DNA of 64,000 bases from Calliopum simillimum (lineage: Eukaryota > Arthropoda > Insecta > Diptera > Lauxaniidae): contig OX638372.1 of the NCBI GenBank assembly GCA_951812925.1, positions 87,379,058 through 87,443,057 of the forward strand. Direction: 5' to 3'. The notes beneath the pieces are model-generated. The model saw only the letters and a program-made list of their open reading frames with translations. It was not told the origin of the DNA and ran no database searches. Numbering within the stretch: position 1 is the stretch's first letter; every line of letters starts with the position of its first letter. Position numbers and translations under genes: made by a program. Positions 1-10,870 of the stretch are shown here, in pieces.

Positions 1-276
1 TAAAAAAAGAAAAGAAAACATAAGTGAAATTAACGAACTGTCAAAAAAAAAAAAAAAAACGAAAAAATGACAGTTGCGCGTACTTCAAGTACGTGTGCAA
101 TGCAAATGTCAAACGTGGCGGCCATATTAATAAGTTAAACAATACGTAACCAACTAAATGAAAGAAAAAAAAAACATACATTTTTGAAGTCATGTTTGAA
201 TTAAGCTTATCCATAAGGGTGGACCTTCGCATAAACATAACTGTTTGTGTTGATAGGCTCTGACAACGAAGATTTA

Positions 277-2194
277 TAGGGCTATTCTGGCGACAGTATT
301 AGAGCTGTCAAACAGCTCACCACAGTATTCACTGCTACGAAAGTAGCAACGAAGATGTTTTGGTATTCTGGCAGCATTTCGAAAGCTCTTTTCCGTCTTT
401 ATGAATACGACTTTTAATACCTGCTACGTAGGAGATCTTAGAGCGATCTTAAAACTATTAGTTGCTTGCTGTCAGGTTTTTATTATGTGAAAAGTGCAGA
501 ATTATGAAAAATTTTATTTTATTTATTGTTTATAATTTTTTATCATAAAACAGCTGGGCTTAATGTTAGATTATCGACTGTTAATATTTTCTTTTTAAAC
601 CTAATTTGGCTTATTTAACTTTTAATTTTAAGAAAGAAAATATAATCAAAAATGTCTGGTCGGATCTACTTTCGGAGATATAGCCATCGAAAGATCGGAA
701 TATAGCTTTAATAAAAACCGATATAAGTGCGGAACCCCTGGCTGGATTTTCATAATATTGGTGGCATATGCAAGGTATTTTAATACACTACAAAACTGTT
801 TTACAAAAATTTTAAATCCGAGTCAACATTTTTGAGATATGGCGTATTTTCAAAAATTTTGACCAGTTTTTTATTTTTAAAGCACTATTTTTCCAAAAAA
901 TGTCTTATTAACCTATAGTTTTTGTAACAAATTATAAAATCCTAATCAATTTCATTCGATTTGATATGCAATTTATACCTCATTTCCTTCATTAGCACAT
1001 TTTTTTATAGGAAAACAAAAAAGTAAGCCAAAGAAATTTTCATGAACAACAACAACGGAAATTTGGAGTTTTGCTAGCAAACTATTTGATGGATATATTA
1101 TAGACTGATTCGCGGCCGAAGACCGCCGTGAAGCTGGTATTGGATTTCTGGGAGTTTTAAATCCGGAGCTGCGGCCGAAGCCGCCCACTTACTCCTACTC
1201 TTATGCCAAATTACTGTGGGAAAAAAAATCTGCCCAAATTTCAGAAAAGTCGTAATATCTCGAAAACTACGAGCAAGATTTAGAAAATTTTTTGTTCAGT
1301 ATTGTAGCTTATTAAATTACCTTTCATATGCCGTTTTTGTTAATAAGACATTTTTGGAAAAATAGTGCATTAAAAACAAAAAAACTGGTAAAAATTTTCG
1401 AAAATTCGCCATATCTCCAAAACCATGACTCGGATTTAAAACTTTTGTGTATCGTTTTTATAGCCAGTTAAAATACCTTTCATATGACACCAATATTATT
1501 AAAATCCATTAAGGGATTCTGAACTTTTACTGGTTTTCATAAAAGCTATATCCCGATCTTCCGATGGCTATATCTCCGAAAGTAGTTTTGACCAGAACTT
1601 TCTGTTGCTGTTGTTGTAATTAATTTTGAGAACCATATTTGGGCAAAAAAAAATATAAAAAAACAACAACAGTTTTTAAAGTAAAATTGTTGCCTAAGAT
1701 TTGGCAGTTGTTAAATTTTTGTTTGTATGAGTGATAATGATAAAGGGAAAAACAAAATTATAACTATTTTGGTTTAATATTTGTTCTAATAGTTACAAAA
1801 GAAAAGAAAAGTTTGTGTAAAAACATGTAGCAACAATTTCTGCACAATATTATATGGCGGCGCGCAGGAAGAACTTATTTTGCATGTCAAAATAAAAAAT
1901 GTAACCCGGCATCTTGCCTTGCTATCTGTCAAAAGTCTATAATCAAAATAAAGATTTTTGACATTTTCGTAGTTTAAGAAGAAGCAGCATTTGTTATCGC
2001 TGCAACCAGAGCAATTCAACCATGTTAGTTTGCACAATTTGACAAGTTCACCTCGAAAGCTTTTATGTGGTGAATTTATGAGCTTTTTCTAAAAGATTTC
2101 TGCGCCAGAATACCGAATGCCTTCGGGAATCTTAGAAAGTAATTCTGACATGTATTCAGAAAGACTTTCTGCTGTCTTAGCCAGAATAGCCCTA
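277..2194. mobile_element. Foldback/MITE-like element with TTA target duplication (family A)
   Basis: The ends are inverted copies beginning TAGGGCTATTCTGGC, and TTA flanks both sides (274-276 and 2195-2197), as expected for a PIF/Harbinger-type 3-bp duplication. A second GGTATTCTGGC word lies inside each end. Internal arms at about 651-930 and 1330-1605 are diverged inverted copies of each other, both carrying the phrase GATATAGCCATCG or its complement. No transposase is visible. The family assignment rests only on the duplication length. Confidence 0.65.
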
Positions 2195-2197
2195 TTA

Positions 2198-2960
2198 GTT
2201 TAAAAGTAAAGACATTAGTTACTAAAACTTTCGTTAAATAGTTTAATGCATTATAAAGCTATGTACAATTACACAGGCACACAAAAAAAAAATTAATTTT
2301 AATGCAGCGACTCTAATCTGATAACTAGGATAGAAGGGCCATGAAAGGGCAGGTCACTTACCCAAGAGAGGAGAATTCAATACACATATCCTTTCTGCGG
2401 AATGAAAAATAGCTTCAGAAGCAACTTAATTCGGGAATGTGAGGAAGGCAGGCTTATCGTCAATTGGGGATTAACCAACCAAAAACTCGTTAAAAAGGAC
2501 CTTAGCTTAAGTTTTTAAGAAATAAAGAAGATAGTTCTGGTAAGAGATGATTCCTATAGACTCCGTTAAGTCAAGGTACTAGAATTTTTTATGATGTCAT
2601 GGTAGCGACGAGATTTATAAGTGCATAGTCTAGAACTGTTCTGATAGGAAAAGAGGTTGAACAAAATCTTTCTTAGGTCGTAGAGAAACCCATAGACTTT
2701 TAAAAACAATAATTTTGAGGCGCTGAGCCCGAATATGACCATAACCAAATCATAAAACTGTTTGTACTTTTTTCACTAAAATAATTTGTATTTTTTTTTT
2801 TAAAGCTATTGAAGTTGCTACATTTTCATTTTAGCTTAAAATTTTCGATTTAGTTAAATTTTTATTTTGATATCATCATGCATGTGTCAAAAAAAGCTTT
2901 CTCATAAAGCTTTCCAAATCGCCATACTCATACAAATCGAAATCTAAATCATACACTGGA
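2198..2960. other. Unassigned AT-rich stretch
   Basis: I see no coding sequence, terminal repeat or RNA gene here. Short open frames are not supported by any motif. Confidence 0.5.
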
Positions 2961-2961
2961 T

Positions 2962-3077
2962 GTTCGTTTACTTCAATTTTTTGTAAGTTTTTACACGAAA
3001 AGCTCTCGTTTACGCATACAACGTACATAAACAAGCTTTTCTGGTAAAAACTCGCAATAACTTAGAGTAAACGAACA
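2962..3077. mobile_element. Small MITE with long terminal inverted repeats
   Basis: The left end begins TGTTCGTTTACTTCAA and the right end is its near complement. The match extends imperfectly for about 45 bases on each side, including the word AGTTTTTAC followed by AAAAGCT. The whole element is therefore close to one hairpin. No clear target duplication was found. Confidence 0.55.
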
Positions 3078-3282
3078 GAATGACAATCTAACTCGGTTTG
3101 TGTATGACTATGCATAAACTAACTAAATTGCCTTAACCAAATAAGTCAGAATAGGCTATTGCATTTTTTATACAAATTGAGAAGCGCTTTATACAAGAAA
3201 ATAATTCGGTATGGTTGTAACTAAGCATAAACTAATCTTAATCAAGTAAGTGGATATAGTGCAAAGAAATGACATAAAAAAA

Positions 3283-4521
3283 GGCCACAAATTTCTCAAG
3301 CGAGCCACCTAAGAATTTACTCCAAAAAATGCTTTAAAAAAATGTTTTTTTGTAGATACTACTAAGTAGTAATGAATTTGGAATTTTATTTTCTAAAACA
3401 TATGGTTAAGTAAAAAGAAAGTTCAGAAAAGTGAAATACCAAAGTTTGAAGTACGAAAACTCTTTAAGTACTGGTCCGATCTGGGAACTCTTTGTTACTT
3501 AAAGTAGTTGACAGCACTGAGAATCATAAACAATTTTTACCCATTGACATTATTCAACTACAATACTTTAACATCAATAAAATGAGTGCAGAATTGGAAA
3601 TAATTCGTAACATATTACTTTATTCCTTTGCTCTGGAAATTTTGATGTAAAAAATACACCTAGTTCTGGTCGACCATGCGGCGAAAAAGTGAACGAAATT
3701 TTTGAAAAGATTGAGGAAGACCGACACATAAGCAGTCGCAACATCGATAAGTGAAAAAAATATTAATGACTGTATTCCAGTATGTAAATCTCTTCTCAAA
3801 CGGGGTGATCTCGAACCATTTTTGCCAGATTGGTCACTGGTGATGAAAAATGGATAACGTATCATAATGTGCAAAACAAAAATCTTGGTCAAAATCGTTG
3901 CAAAACTAAAACTGACGCTAAGGAAGGTTTTACTTAGTATTTAGTGGGATTGCAGGGTCCTGTGTACTACGAGCTGCATCCGCGTGGCCAAACGATTAAT
4001 TCGAAACTATACTGTCAACAATTAACAAGATTAAATGAAGCGTTCAAGGAAAATCGTCTGGAATTAGTCCACAGAAAGGGCGTCGTCGCATTATTCTTTG
4101 GCGACCCGGCCAAAAACTGAGGGAGCTTGGCTGGAAAGTTTTAATGCATCCACCATACAGCCGAGGCATTGCACCTTCAGACTACCATTCGTCTCACTCG
4201 TTGCTAAATTATCTTGATGGCGTAGTTGAATTTCCAAGAGAGTTGCAAGAGGGTATTGTACGAGCTTTTTGAGCAGAAACTCAAGAAATTCTTCAAGGAC
4301 GGTATAATGGTTTTGCCCGAATGATGGCGAGAGGTAGTCAATAGGAATGGAAAATAATTGGCTCTATAAAGTTATTTTGAAAAGAACTTTCTTTTTACTG
4401 AAACTTATATTTAGCATATATCAGGGAACAAAATGGTTACTAATTATTACAAAAAATCATTTTTTTTTAAAACCTTTTTACGTTTAAGTACTTAAGTGGC
4501 TCACTTGAGAAATTTTTGGCC
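3283..4521 (+). mobile_element. Degraded mariner element with 31-bp TIRs
   Basis: The 31-bp terminal inverted repeats (3283-3313 and 4491-4521) match at about 28 positions, and the 1.24 kb length is normal for mariner. Inside, on the plus strand, broken frames encode recognisable mariner pieces in order: an SGRP segment after the first helix-turn-helix (about 3660), TGDEKW with the first catalytic Asp (about 3835), a QTINS/YCQQL region (about 3990-4020) and HPPYS followed by APSDYH with the last catalytic Asp (about 4147-4185). Several stops and frameshifts and a lost middle Asp region show that it is dead. Confidence 0.8.
3560..4350 (+). pseudogene. Mariner transposase pseudogene
   Basis: This is the coding relic of the element at 3283-4521. 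Mariner transposases cut and paste their own element at TA sites using a D,D34D triad. Here the first Asp (TGDEKW) and third Asp (APSDY) are readable in different frames. The usual HDNARPH segment around the second Asp is corrupted and followed by a stop. An in-frame stop also follows the ISSRNIDK segment near the second helix-turn-helix, and the region before TGDEKW appears deleted. It cannot encode an active protein. Confidence 0.75.
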
Positions 4522-4533
4522 AAAATAATAATA

Positions 4534-4782
4534 AAGGTTGTTTTTTTAAGCCCGATAGAACCTGAAAATTGTACAAAATAACACAAAAAATTAAATTTTG
4601 ATGATCATTTTTTTTTATTTGTTTCAATATACTCTGCTAAATCATCATGGATAGACTTACGTGACATAAGGACAATAGTGCTCGAAAAAGTGACTCAAAA
4701 TTCGAAGTCCAGAATGCACAACTAAATTTTTTGTGTTTTCCTTTATAATTTCAAGTTCTATCGGGCTTAAGAAAACACCCTT
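4534..4782. mobile_element. TA-flanked MITE next to mariner
   Basis: Inverted ends of about 59 bp start AAGGTTGTTTT on the left and AAGGGTGTTTT on the right, both continuing into AAGCCCGATAGAAC. TA dinucleotides flank both ends (4532-4533 and 4783-4784). This fits a non-autonomous Tc1/mariner derivative. The element starts only 12 bases after the mariner at 3283-4521. Confidence 0.65.
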
Positions 4783-4784
4783 TA

Positions 4785-6298
4785 CAAGATCCTTTCGAAA
4801 TTTTTCAGGGTTTTATAGGCACTTTTTGAAATTTTTAATTTATTTTTTTAAATTTTATGACACACCCTAAAAATATTTAACACGCCTGAGAAATTATCCA
4901 ATATTGCCACATTTTTGAAAAACTTTTAATTTTCATTCATTGCTACTGTTGGTGTTGATGTTGGTTTTCTCGTTTGGTGGGTACTGCAGTTGGTGTCATT
5001 GCACGCTTTATAGTTACACCCTTTCTCATTAAGGCAACCTTTTCTTTTATATATCTGTTTTTTTTAAATTTTAATACATATATAAAATTTGTGTTGTTTG
5101 TTATTTTTTCAGTTTTTAAGGCCACATTTCTTTTGTTGGCGGCTTATTTTTTTTTTTTTTTCGGCAACAGCTTTCTTTGGCCACGACACGTAATTCAAGT
5201 TGAACAGCTTTTTTGGCCTTTTTCCTTCCTTACCTGATGTAGGTTTATTTTTCTTTAGCTTTTTTTTTTTAATTTAGTGCACTTTGGTTTTCTGTTGTTG
5301 TTATTTTTGTTTTTTTTTTAATTTTTGTAAATTCGACATACGAATTTTTTAAGGGTCAAAATAATTTCGTTGGCTTGAAAAACTTGAACTTGTGCTTTGT
5401 TTCGCTTTTACTTTGTTGCGCTGCTGCTGCGTTGCGTTGCGCATGCGTTGGTCATGAAAAATGAAAAATGTGGTTTTTTGTTAATTTGAAATGACATTTC
5501 TTTTTGGATTTTAAATGACAGAGTGGTTTTGAATAGCCACTTAATTATGAGCATTATTTGGCTTTTTAATTGTTTTAAGCATTATATTGGTTTAACTTCA
5601 TGTCTGCAGAAAAATATTTTTACATATGAGCTGTATTTTGTACTAAGCTAGTTTTGTCAAATTGAAAGTAAAAGTTTTTCCCTGCAAAATTTGCTTGCGA
5701 AGCCCTCCACACACACTATAAAACAACAGCCCGATTTATTTCCCCCAAACTTCCCAACTCACATTTCACAACGGACCACCCATTGTGACAATGACTGTAT
5801 GTTTTATACAGAAAATACTGTCAGAAAACTTGCCTCAAGTGTTAACATACTTTTTCACATGTGTGGGTATGTAAATAACAACAAAATGGCGCCTCTAACT
5901 TCCGCCACCCTAACGCCACTCGTACGTGGCGCATAAAAACGAGAACGCATGCAAATCGTCGAAATGTTGGCAGTAAAGGATGAAATTTCATTTCCACTAA
6001 ATGATACCGAGACAGACAAAAGAAAAAGAAAAAAACTCAAACTCAACGACTGACAGTCTGACAAACAGGCTGTTTTACAGTTGCATAAACAAACGTTTAA
6101 GCGGTCAGAGTTCCACTGCACTTACGTTTTGCAGCATTTCCTGTGACATTCTAAGAAACTTAGGCAAATATGCATCTTCCGCATTCATAAATTTCGTTTC
6201 GATTCGTGGAACTCCATTATATCTGCAAAATTAAATAAATACATTTGACCCATGTGCCAAAATTTTAGTGAAACATTTTAAAAACTGGTGATTTCTTG
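4785..6298. other. Unassigned stretch with T-rich and CTG-type runs
   Basis: This contains poly-T tracts, GTTGTTG/GCTGCTG words near 5290-5430 and mixed AT-rich DNA. No protein domain or terminal repeat was recognised. Confidence 0.45.
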
Positions 6299-6680
6299 AC
6301 TAATAACCCAATGTGCACAAAAACGGATGAGGATCCATTTCGAATCCATTACGAGTTCATAAAGGTATAAAAAACGTAATCCGCGGTAACGGATCCATTT
6401 CGAACCCGTAACGTACATCAACAACGAATTCAAAACGCTTTGTTTAGATAAAAAAAAAAAAAACATTTTGAAGCGCTTATTAGCGAATAAAAAAAAATTA
6501 AATTCCGCAGTGCGGGCCCGTTTCGAATCCGATACTTATGTAAAAACGAATTCAAAACGGATTTGCTTTTAAATATGTTAATGCTGTATATTTACAGAAA
6601 AAAACCGTTTTGATGCGCCTATAAGCAATTAAAAAATAATAAAAAGAAAAAAAAGGAAGAAAAATAAAGGGTAAAAATCC

Positions 6681-6712
6681 ACCTCTGGTAGGATTCGAAC
6701 CTGGGCAAATCC
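6681..6712 (-). other. Isolated tRNA T-arm-like sequence
   Basis: On the minus strand a GGTTCGAATCC B-box sits in a short tRNA 3'-like segment. I found no A-box at the correct distance, so this is at most a half-tRNA relic within the foldback. Confidence 0.25.
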
Positions 6713-7025
6713 GTTTCGATTTCGTAAATACTTCAAATACGAACTCAAAACGGATTTGCTTTATTTAATTTTTATGATAAAAAAAATATTTTTGATATGT
6801 TTTTTTTTTTCTTTTTATTTTATTACTTATGATTTTTTGTAAACTTTTCAAACTCTGTTTGAAAAAATGTTTTTAATTCCAAATTTGAGTATATAACATT
6901 TTTTATCAAAAGAAGGGAAGAAAAACAACACAGAATACTTATAAAAAAACAACAGAAATTTGTTTAATATACAAACTTTAAATTTCAACATCAAATAAGT
7001 CTACATCAGTTAAGTAAACATCATA

Positions 7026-7126
7026 TCGGTCAATAGCCTAGTTGTCTAACGTCTCGTGTATGAAAGAGTAATACCCCGGGAGCCCGAGTTCGACTCCCGG
7101 CCGGGCTAGTAATTTTTTTTTTTTTT
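7026..7126 (+). ncRNA. tRNA-like Pol III cassette (SINE or tRNA relic)
   Basis: TAGCCTAGTTG at 7033-7043 fits the tRNA A-box consensus and GTTCGACTC at 7087-7095 fits the B-box. Their spacing of about 54 bases is right for a tRNA. A long T run (about 7112-7124) follows as a natural Pol III terminator. The acceptor arms do not pair and the T-stem has a mismatch, so this is not a functional tRNA. It lies inside the foldback at 6308-7417. Confidence 0.45.
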
Positions 7127-7426
7127 GTTATTTTGTTGTTTTTTTTAATTAAAAATAAGCGCTTCACCCTGTTTTCTTCTTTTTTTATAAGCAGCATTAA
7201 CATTATTAAAAGCGAATCCGTTTTGAATTCGTTTTTGATGTACGTTACAGGTTCGAAACGGATCCATAAAAGAAGAAAAAACGATTCGTTTTTTTTTTTA
7301 GGAATCCTTCCCGCAAACGGGTCAGTAACGGATACGTAACGGATTCCGTAACGGATAAAAAGAACGAAAATATGAACCCGTTACGGATCCGAAACGAGTC
7401 CATTTGGCACACTGGGAACTAATAAC

Positions 7427-8589
7427 CGTCTGAAGGCGGAAAATTCAATTTGACTCCTGGAGGCTGAGGTGTTAGAAAAAGTAGCGAAGTAGAAAAACCG
7501 ACATGAAATTTGTTATTCGATTGACTAATTTACCCTGATTTGATTTTTCAATTTGATTTTTCTACAGTATGCATAGTTGGCCCGTTCGATGTTTAAGGCC
7601 TTCTAAAAACGCCGGTCGATTGTTTGAAAGCAGAGTTTTTTTATTTTAATTTTGGCCATATTTTTTAAATCGATAGATCCTCCATCATTTTGTTATTACG
7701 TTGTTGAAAAGTCTATGAGTTGCACCACAACCTAATTGTTCCTTTGTGCAGCTTTTTCCCGTACCAAAGCAATTCTAGACAGGAGTTTCTTTAGTCTTCC
7801 GTGAGCACCTGCTATGATGCCTTAATCTCACGCTTTTTTTCACACAAGTCCAGTATAACGCCGGACGGCGCAACCCTCAATCAGCGATATACCGATGATG
7901 GCTATAATTTTTAGAATCGTGTGGTCAGGCACGAATTCGCCCCAATGGTGGGGAGTTGAAAATTGTCTAAAACCTATGCCATTTTTTGGTTCATGGCACA
8001 CGGTTGAAATGCAACTCCCTAATCCAGCTCCTTTCACTCTTCTTGCGATTAAGGTTCGAACCACAGCCACCAAGATGCACCTGTTTTGGATTGCTTCGGT
8101 CACTTTAATATATGCGACAATTTTTGATAGATGTTTTCGAAGCTAATGTTCACTAGATAGTATCGATCTCCATACAAAAAAAAAAGTACGCTGCACACCC
8201 CCCATTTTGAAAGCTTATCGGTTTTGATTTTTTCCTATTGTTCCGCTATTTGACGTCCGATCATCAAGTATAGTATATCGTTGTAAATGCATCGATGTTC
8301 TTTCTTAACATTTCAAACAATATGCAAATACAATAGAATCTTGCATAGTTTTAGGTGGCGATTTTCGTTTTTGAGCATCCTGTTTTTCATATTTTATACT
8401 AAAGTTTAGATTCGCTATAACTTCTTCAATTTCAACAGTTTGAGGAAACTTTGTGGAGATGTATTTTATGATTTTTTATGGGCTTCAATTTTATGATTGT
8501 TTGTTGAAGATGTTTTTCCCATGCAAATGCTTTTTGGATTCTTAGTCTTTTTCTTTTGACCATCACTAAACCATAGCTGTATATGTGGG
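7427..8589. other. Unassigned stretch with a shared dispersed repeat near its end
   Basis: No domain was recognised. The segment about 8262-8303 (TTTGACGTCCGATCA and following) recurs near 38206-38250, so at least the right half is repeat-derived. An open minus-strand frame at 7840-8103 has no recognisable family. Confidence 0.45.
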
Positions 8590-9652
8590 CTGCTTTATAT
8601 ATTTCTGGCCTAATAATGAAAATGCGGATAGTTATTATCAAAAATGGTTTTATTGTTTTTCAAAGTATTCTCCAGCATGATTTATACACTTTTGCATGCG
8701 CTCAAACCAATTGTCGAAGCACTTTTCCCACTCCAATAGAGACACTTCCAAAACATGGTTTTTGATCGCTTCAACAGCATCTTCTGGCGACGAAAATCGT
8801 TGACCACGCATTTTTTTCTTGATGTGCGGGAATAAGAAGAAGTCATTGGGTGCCAAGTCAGGGCTGTACGGTGGATGACCCATCAATTCGACGTTTTGGC
8901 CGGTCAAAAAGGCGCTGGTTTGATCCGATGTGTGAGAGCTCGCATTGTCATGGTGAACACTGATTCGTCTTCTCTTGTTCGTTTTTCGAATTTCTCCGAA
9001 GACTTCTGGCAAAAAAATTGTGGTTTACCACTCAGAATTGACTGTCCTACGTTGCTCAAGCGAAACAGTCGCCACATGACCAGTTTTACCGAAGAAACAG
9101 GCGACCATTTGCTTCGAAGTGCTTCTTCCACGAACAACTTTCGTTGGATTGGGCTCGTCTTCGAACACCCACATGGTCGATTGCTGTTTTGTTTCGGGCT
9201 CATACGCATAGATCCATGATTCGTCACTTGTGACGATCTTATAAACGTCTTTTGAAGCACCGCGATCGTATTTTTTCAACATTTCTTTGGACGACCTTCA
9301 CGGAATTCGTCTTTGAGCGAGCGTCGGCCACGATTGAATTCATCAAACCAGTTTTTCACAGTGCTATAGAATAATGCTTTATCGCCATACAAAGATTTAA
9401 GTTCATCGATGCACTCTTGTCGTGATAATCCACGTCGAAAGTTGAGAAAAATGATCGCACGAAAATGTTCACGAGTTGATTCCATTTTTTGTTAAATTGA
9501 ATTTTTTAAGTCACTGTAAACAGCACAAATGATGGTCGTACGTCAAAACGTTCTGAGTACGTTTATGCTAAAAATTTCAAACTTTCCAATGGAAATGTCA
9601 GATTGCACCCGGCAACACTTAGTGTTGCCTAGGGCAGAAATATATATAGCAG
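8590..9652 (-). mobile_element. Internally deleted mariner with TIRs
   Basis: The ends (8590-8612 and 9630-9652) are inverted copies of CTGCTATATATATTTCTG with two mismatches over 23 bases. The interior encodes a minus-strand mariner transposase in two frames. The 1.06 kb length against the usual 1.3 kb agrees with the coding gap seen between residues 69 and about 160 of the family protein. Confidence 0.8.
8650..9485 (-). pseudogene. Mariner transposase, deleted and with one nonsense codon
   Basis: The N-terminal helix-turn-helix piece (9276-9485, 69 aa, ending REGRPKK) is followed directly, in another frame, by MLKKYDRGASK (from 9282). About 90 residues covering the rest of the DNA-binding region are therefore missing. 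The catalytic part then reads VTSDESW (first Asp), a stop where the family has Tyr (about 9022), and HDNASSH...PDLAPND with exactly 34 residues between the last two Asps, the mariner D,D34D signature. It ends with GEYFEKQ, a normal C-terminus. It would have catalysed excision and TA-targeted insertion of its element, but it is inactive. Confidence 0.85.
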
Positions 9653-9929
9653 TCTACGTACAATGGGCTCAATTGTGACCTAAGTTATGATGACATCTGC
9701 CATTTCGCGCGCTTTCCTAAACTATAGAATTGTGCCCTGTTTTAGGAATATATACATTTGCTAGAGAAACCAAATTTTTAACATATCTTATAAGAGATAT
9801 CCCGGAACAAATCAAAATATTTAACGTCTCCTTTAAGATTGCCATCTTGAAGTTGGTGTAAGTAAGGTAGTCTGAGAGATGCGCAATTTGCTTCTTTTTT
9901 TTTTTCTTAAGGTGTAGAGGATTGAGTTC

Positions 9930-10870
9930 CCTTACCATTCTCCGAGCAGCTATCGGTCACGCCCTTAATGCGATTGTAATAACACTCCAGCAGGCTGTTA
10001 TGAAGATTCTCTTTAGCAAAGTAGACCAAGTAATACTTTGCTAGCAAAGCATATGTAAGAAATCATTGGCACTAGTTTTGTAAGACCATGCAATCCTTTT
10101 TGGACGTACTTAGTTCCAATATTTTACCATACACCATTTGCCAAACAAATATCATCTTTAAGACTATGTTTATTTTAGGATGATAAATTATTGTTTCAAG
10201 TTAGAAATTACTCGATGATGTCTCCAAAATATTTCATCTCCTTGAAAACCATTAGCAATGTTTCCTACAAAATTTAAAGTTCCTAAATTTAACTTTCTCT
10301 TACGGGTAAAAAGTTTCATTTGGGTTTATTTCAATTTCTTTCTCTCGGTACCAGCTTCGTACTTAATTCAGTGCTAGTTGCATTTATTGGGTGATAGCAG
10401 AGTCAAAATTTCCCTTAACCACAATTATCGAATCGTCAGCACAACCTTAGACCTCGGAATTTTTGATTATTGATAATTTGTAATAGTTCGCCCATGACAA
10501 CTATCCATAATGACACTGAAAGTAAACATCTTTTTGTGTTCTTTCTTCAGCCCGTTTTTAACAAATTGAGAATCGTTGATCATCTTGAGTGTTCTCTTAC
10601 TCATCATTGCTTTTTGAAACAAATTATCTGATGCACTGTCAAAGCCTCCCTGCACGACAATAGATGAATAGAAATCAATTTCCTTACCGTCTTAGCCGTA
10701 GGATTTTTGTTCAGGATGAGAAAGTGATGCCGTAAGCTACACAACATTTGTCCATTGCTTTAAGAAGGAACGCTGTATGATTTATGAGCCGAAATGCTTT
10801 TGGCATGTAGTCTGCCTTCTATTCCACTTTGGAAATAAAATCAACTTGGGCTTTCGTACAGTCTTCAGGC
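9930..10870 (-). pseudogene. LINE reverse transcriptase remnant
   Basis: Broken minus-strand frames give non-LTR reverse-transcriptase pieces in the expected order: PKAFR...FLLKAMDK (about 10800-10740), QGGFDSASDN (about 10660-10625) and FTRKRKLNLGTLNF (about 10310-10270). Homologous segments in fly LINEs surround the fingers and palm of the enzyme. The catalytic YADD/FADD box is not readable, and many stops are present. Assignment to a named clade is not possible from this. Confidence 0.55.

Larger units (their letters stand above)
6308..7417. mobile_element. Foldback element rich in CGGATCC/TTCGAA words
   Basis: The ends resemble CCCAATGTGCAC and CCCAGTGTGCCA in inverted orientation, and ACTAATAAC occurs on both sides (6299-6307 and 7418-7426), giving an 8-9 bp target duplication. 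Inside, repeated words such as CGGATCCATTTCGAA, AACGGATTTG and AACGAATTC recur in both orientations. No transposase is visible. The duplication length would fit hAT, P or Mutator mechanisms; I cannot choose between them. Confidence 0.6.

Noticed and set aside
7026..7126. Functional tRNA gene
   Set aside because: A- and B-boxes and a T-run are present but the acceptor stem does not pair, so I list it only as a tRNA-like cassette.
7840..8146. Overlapping open frames on both strands
   Set aside because: Neither shows a recognisable domain, and the neighbouring sequence is repeat-derived.
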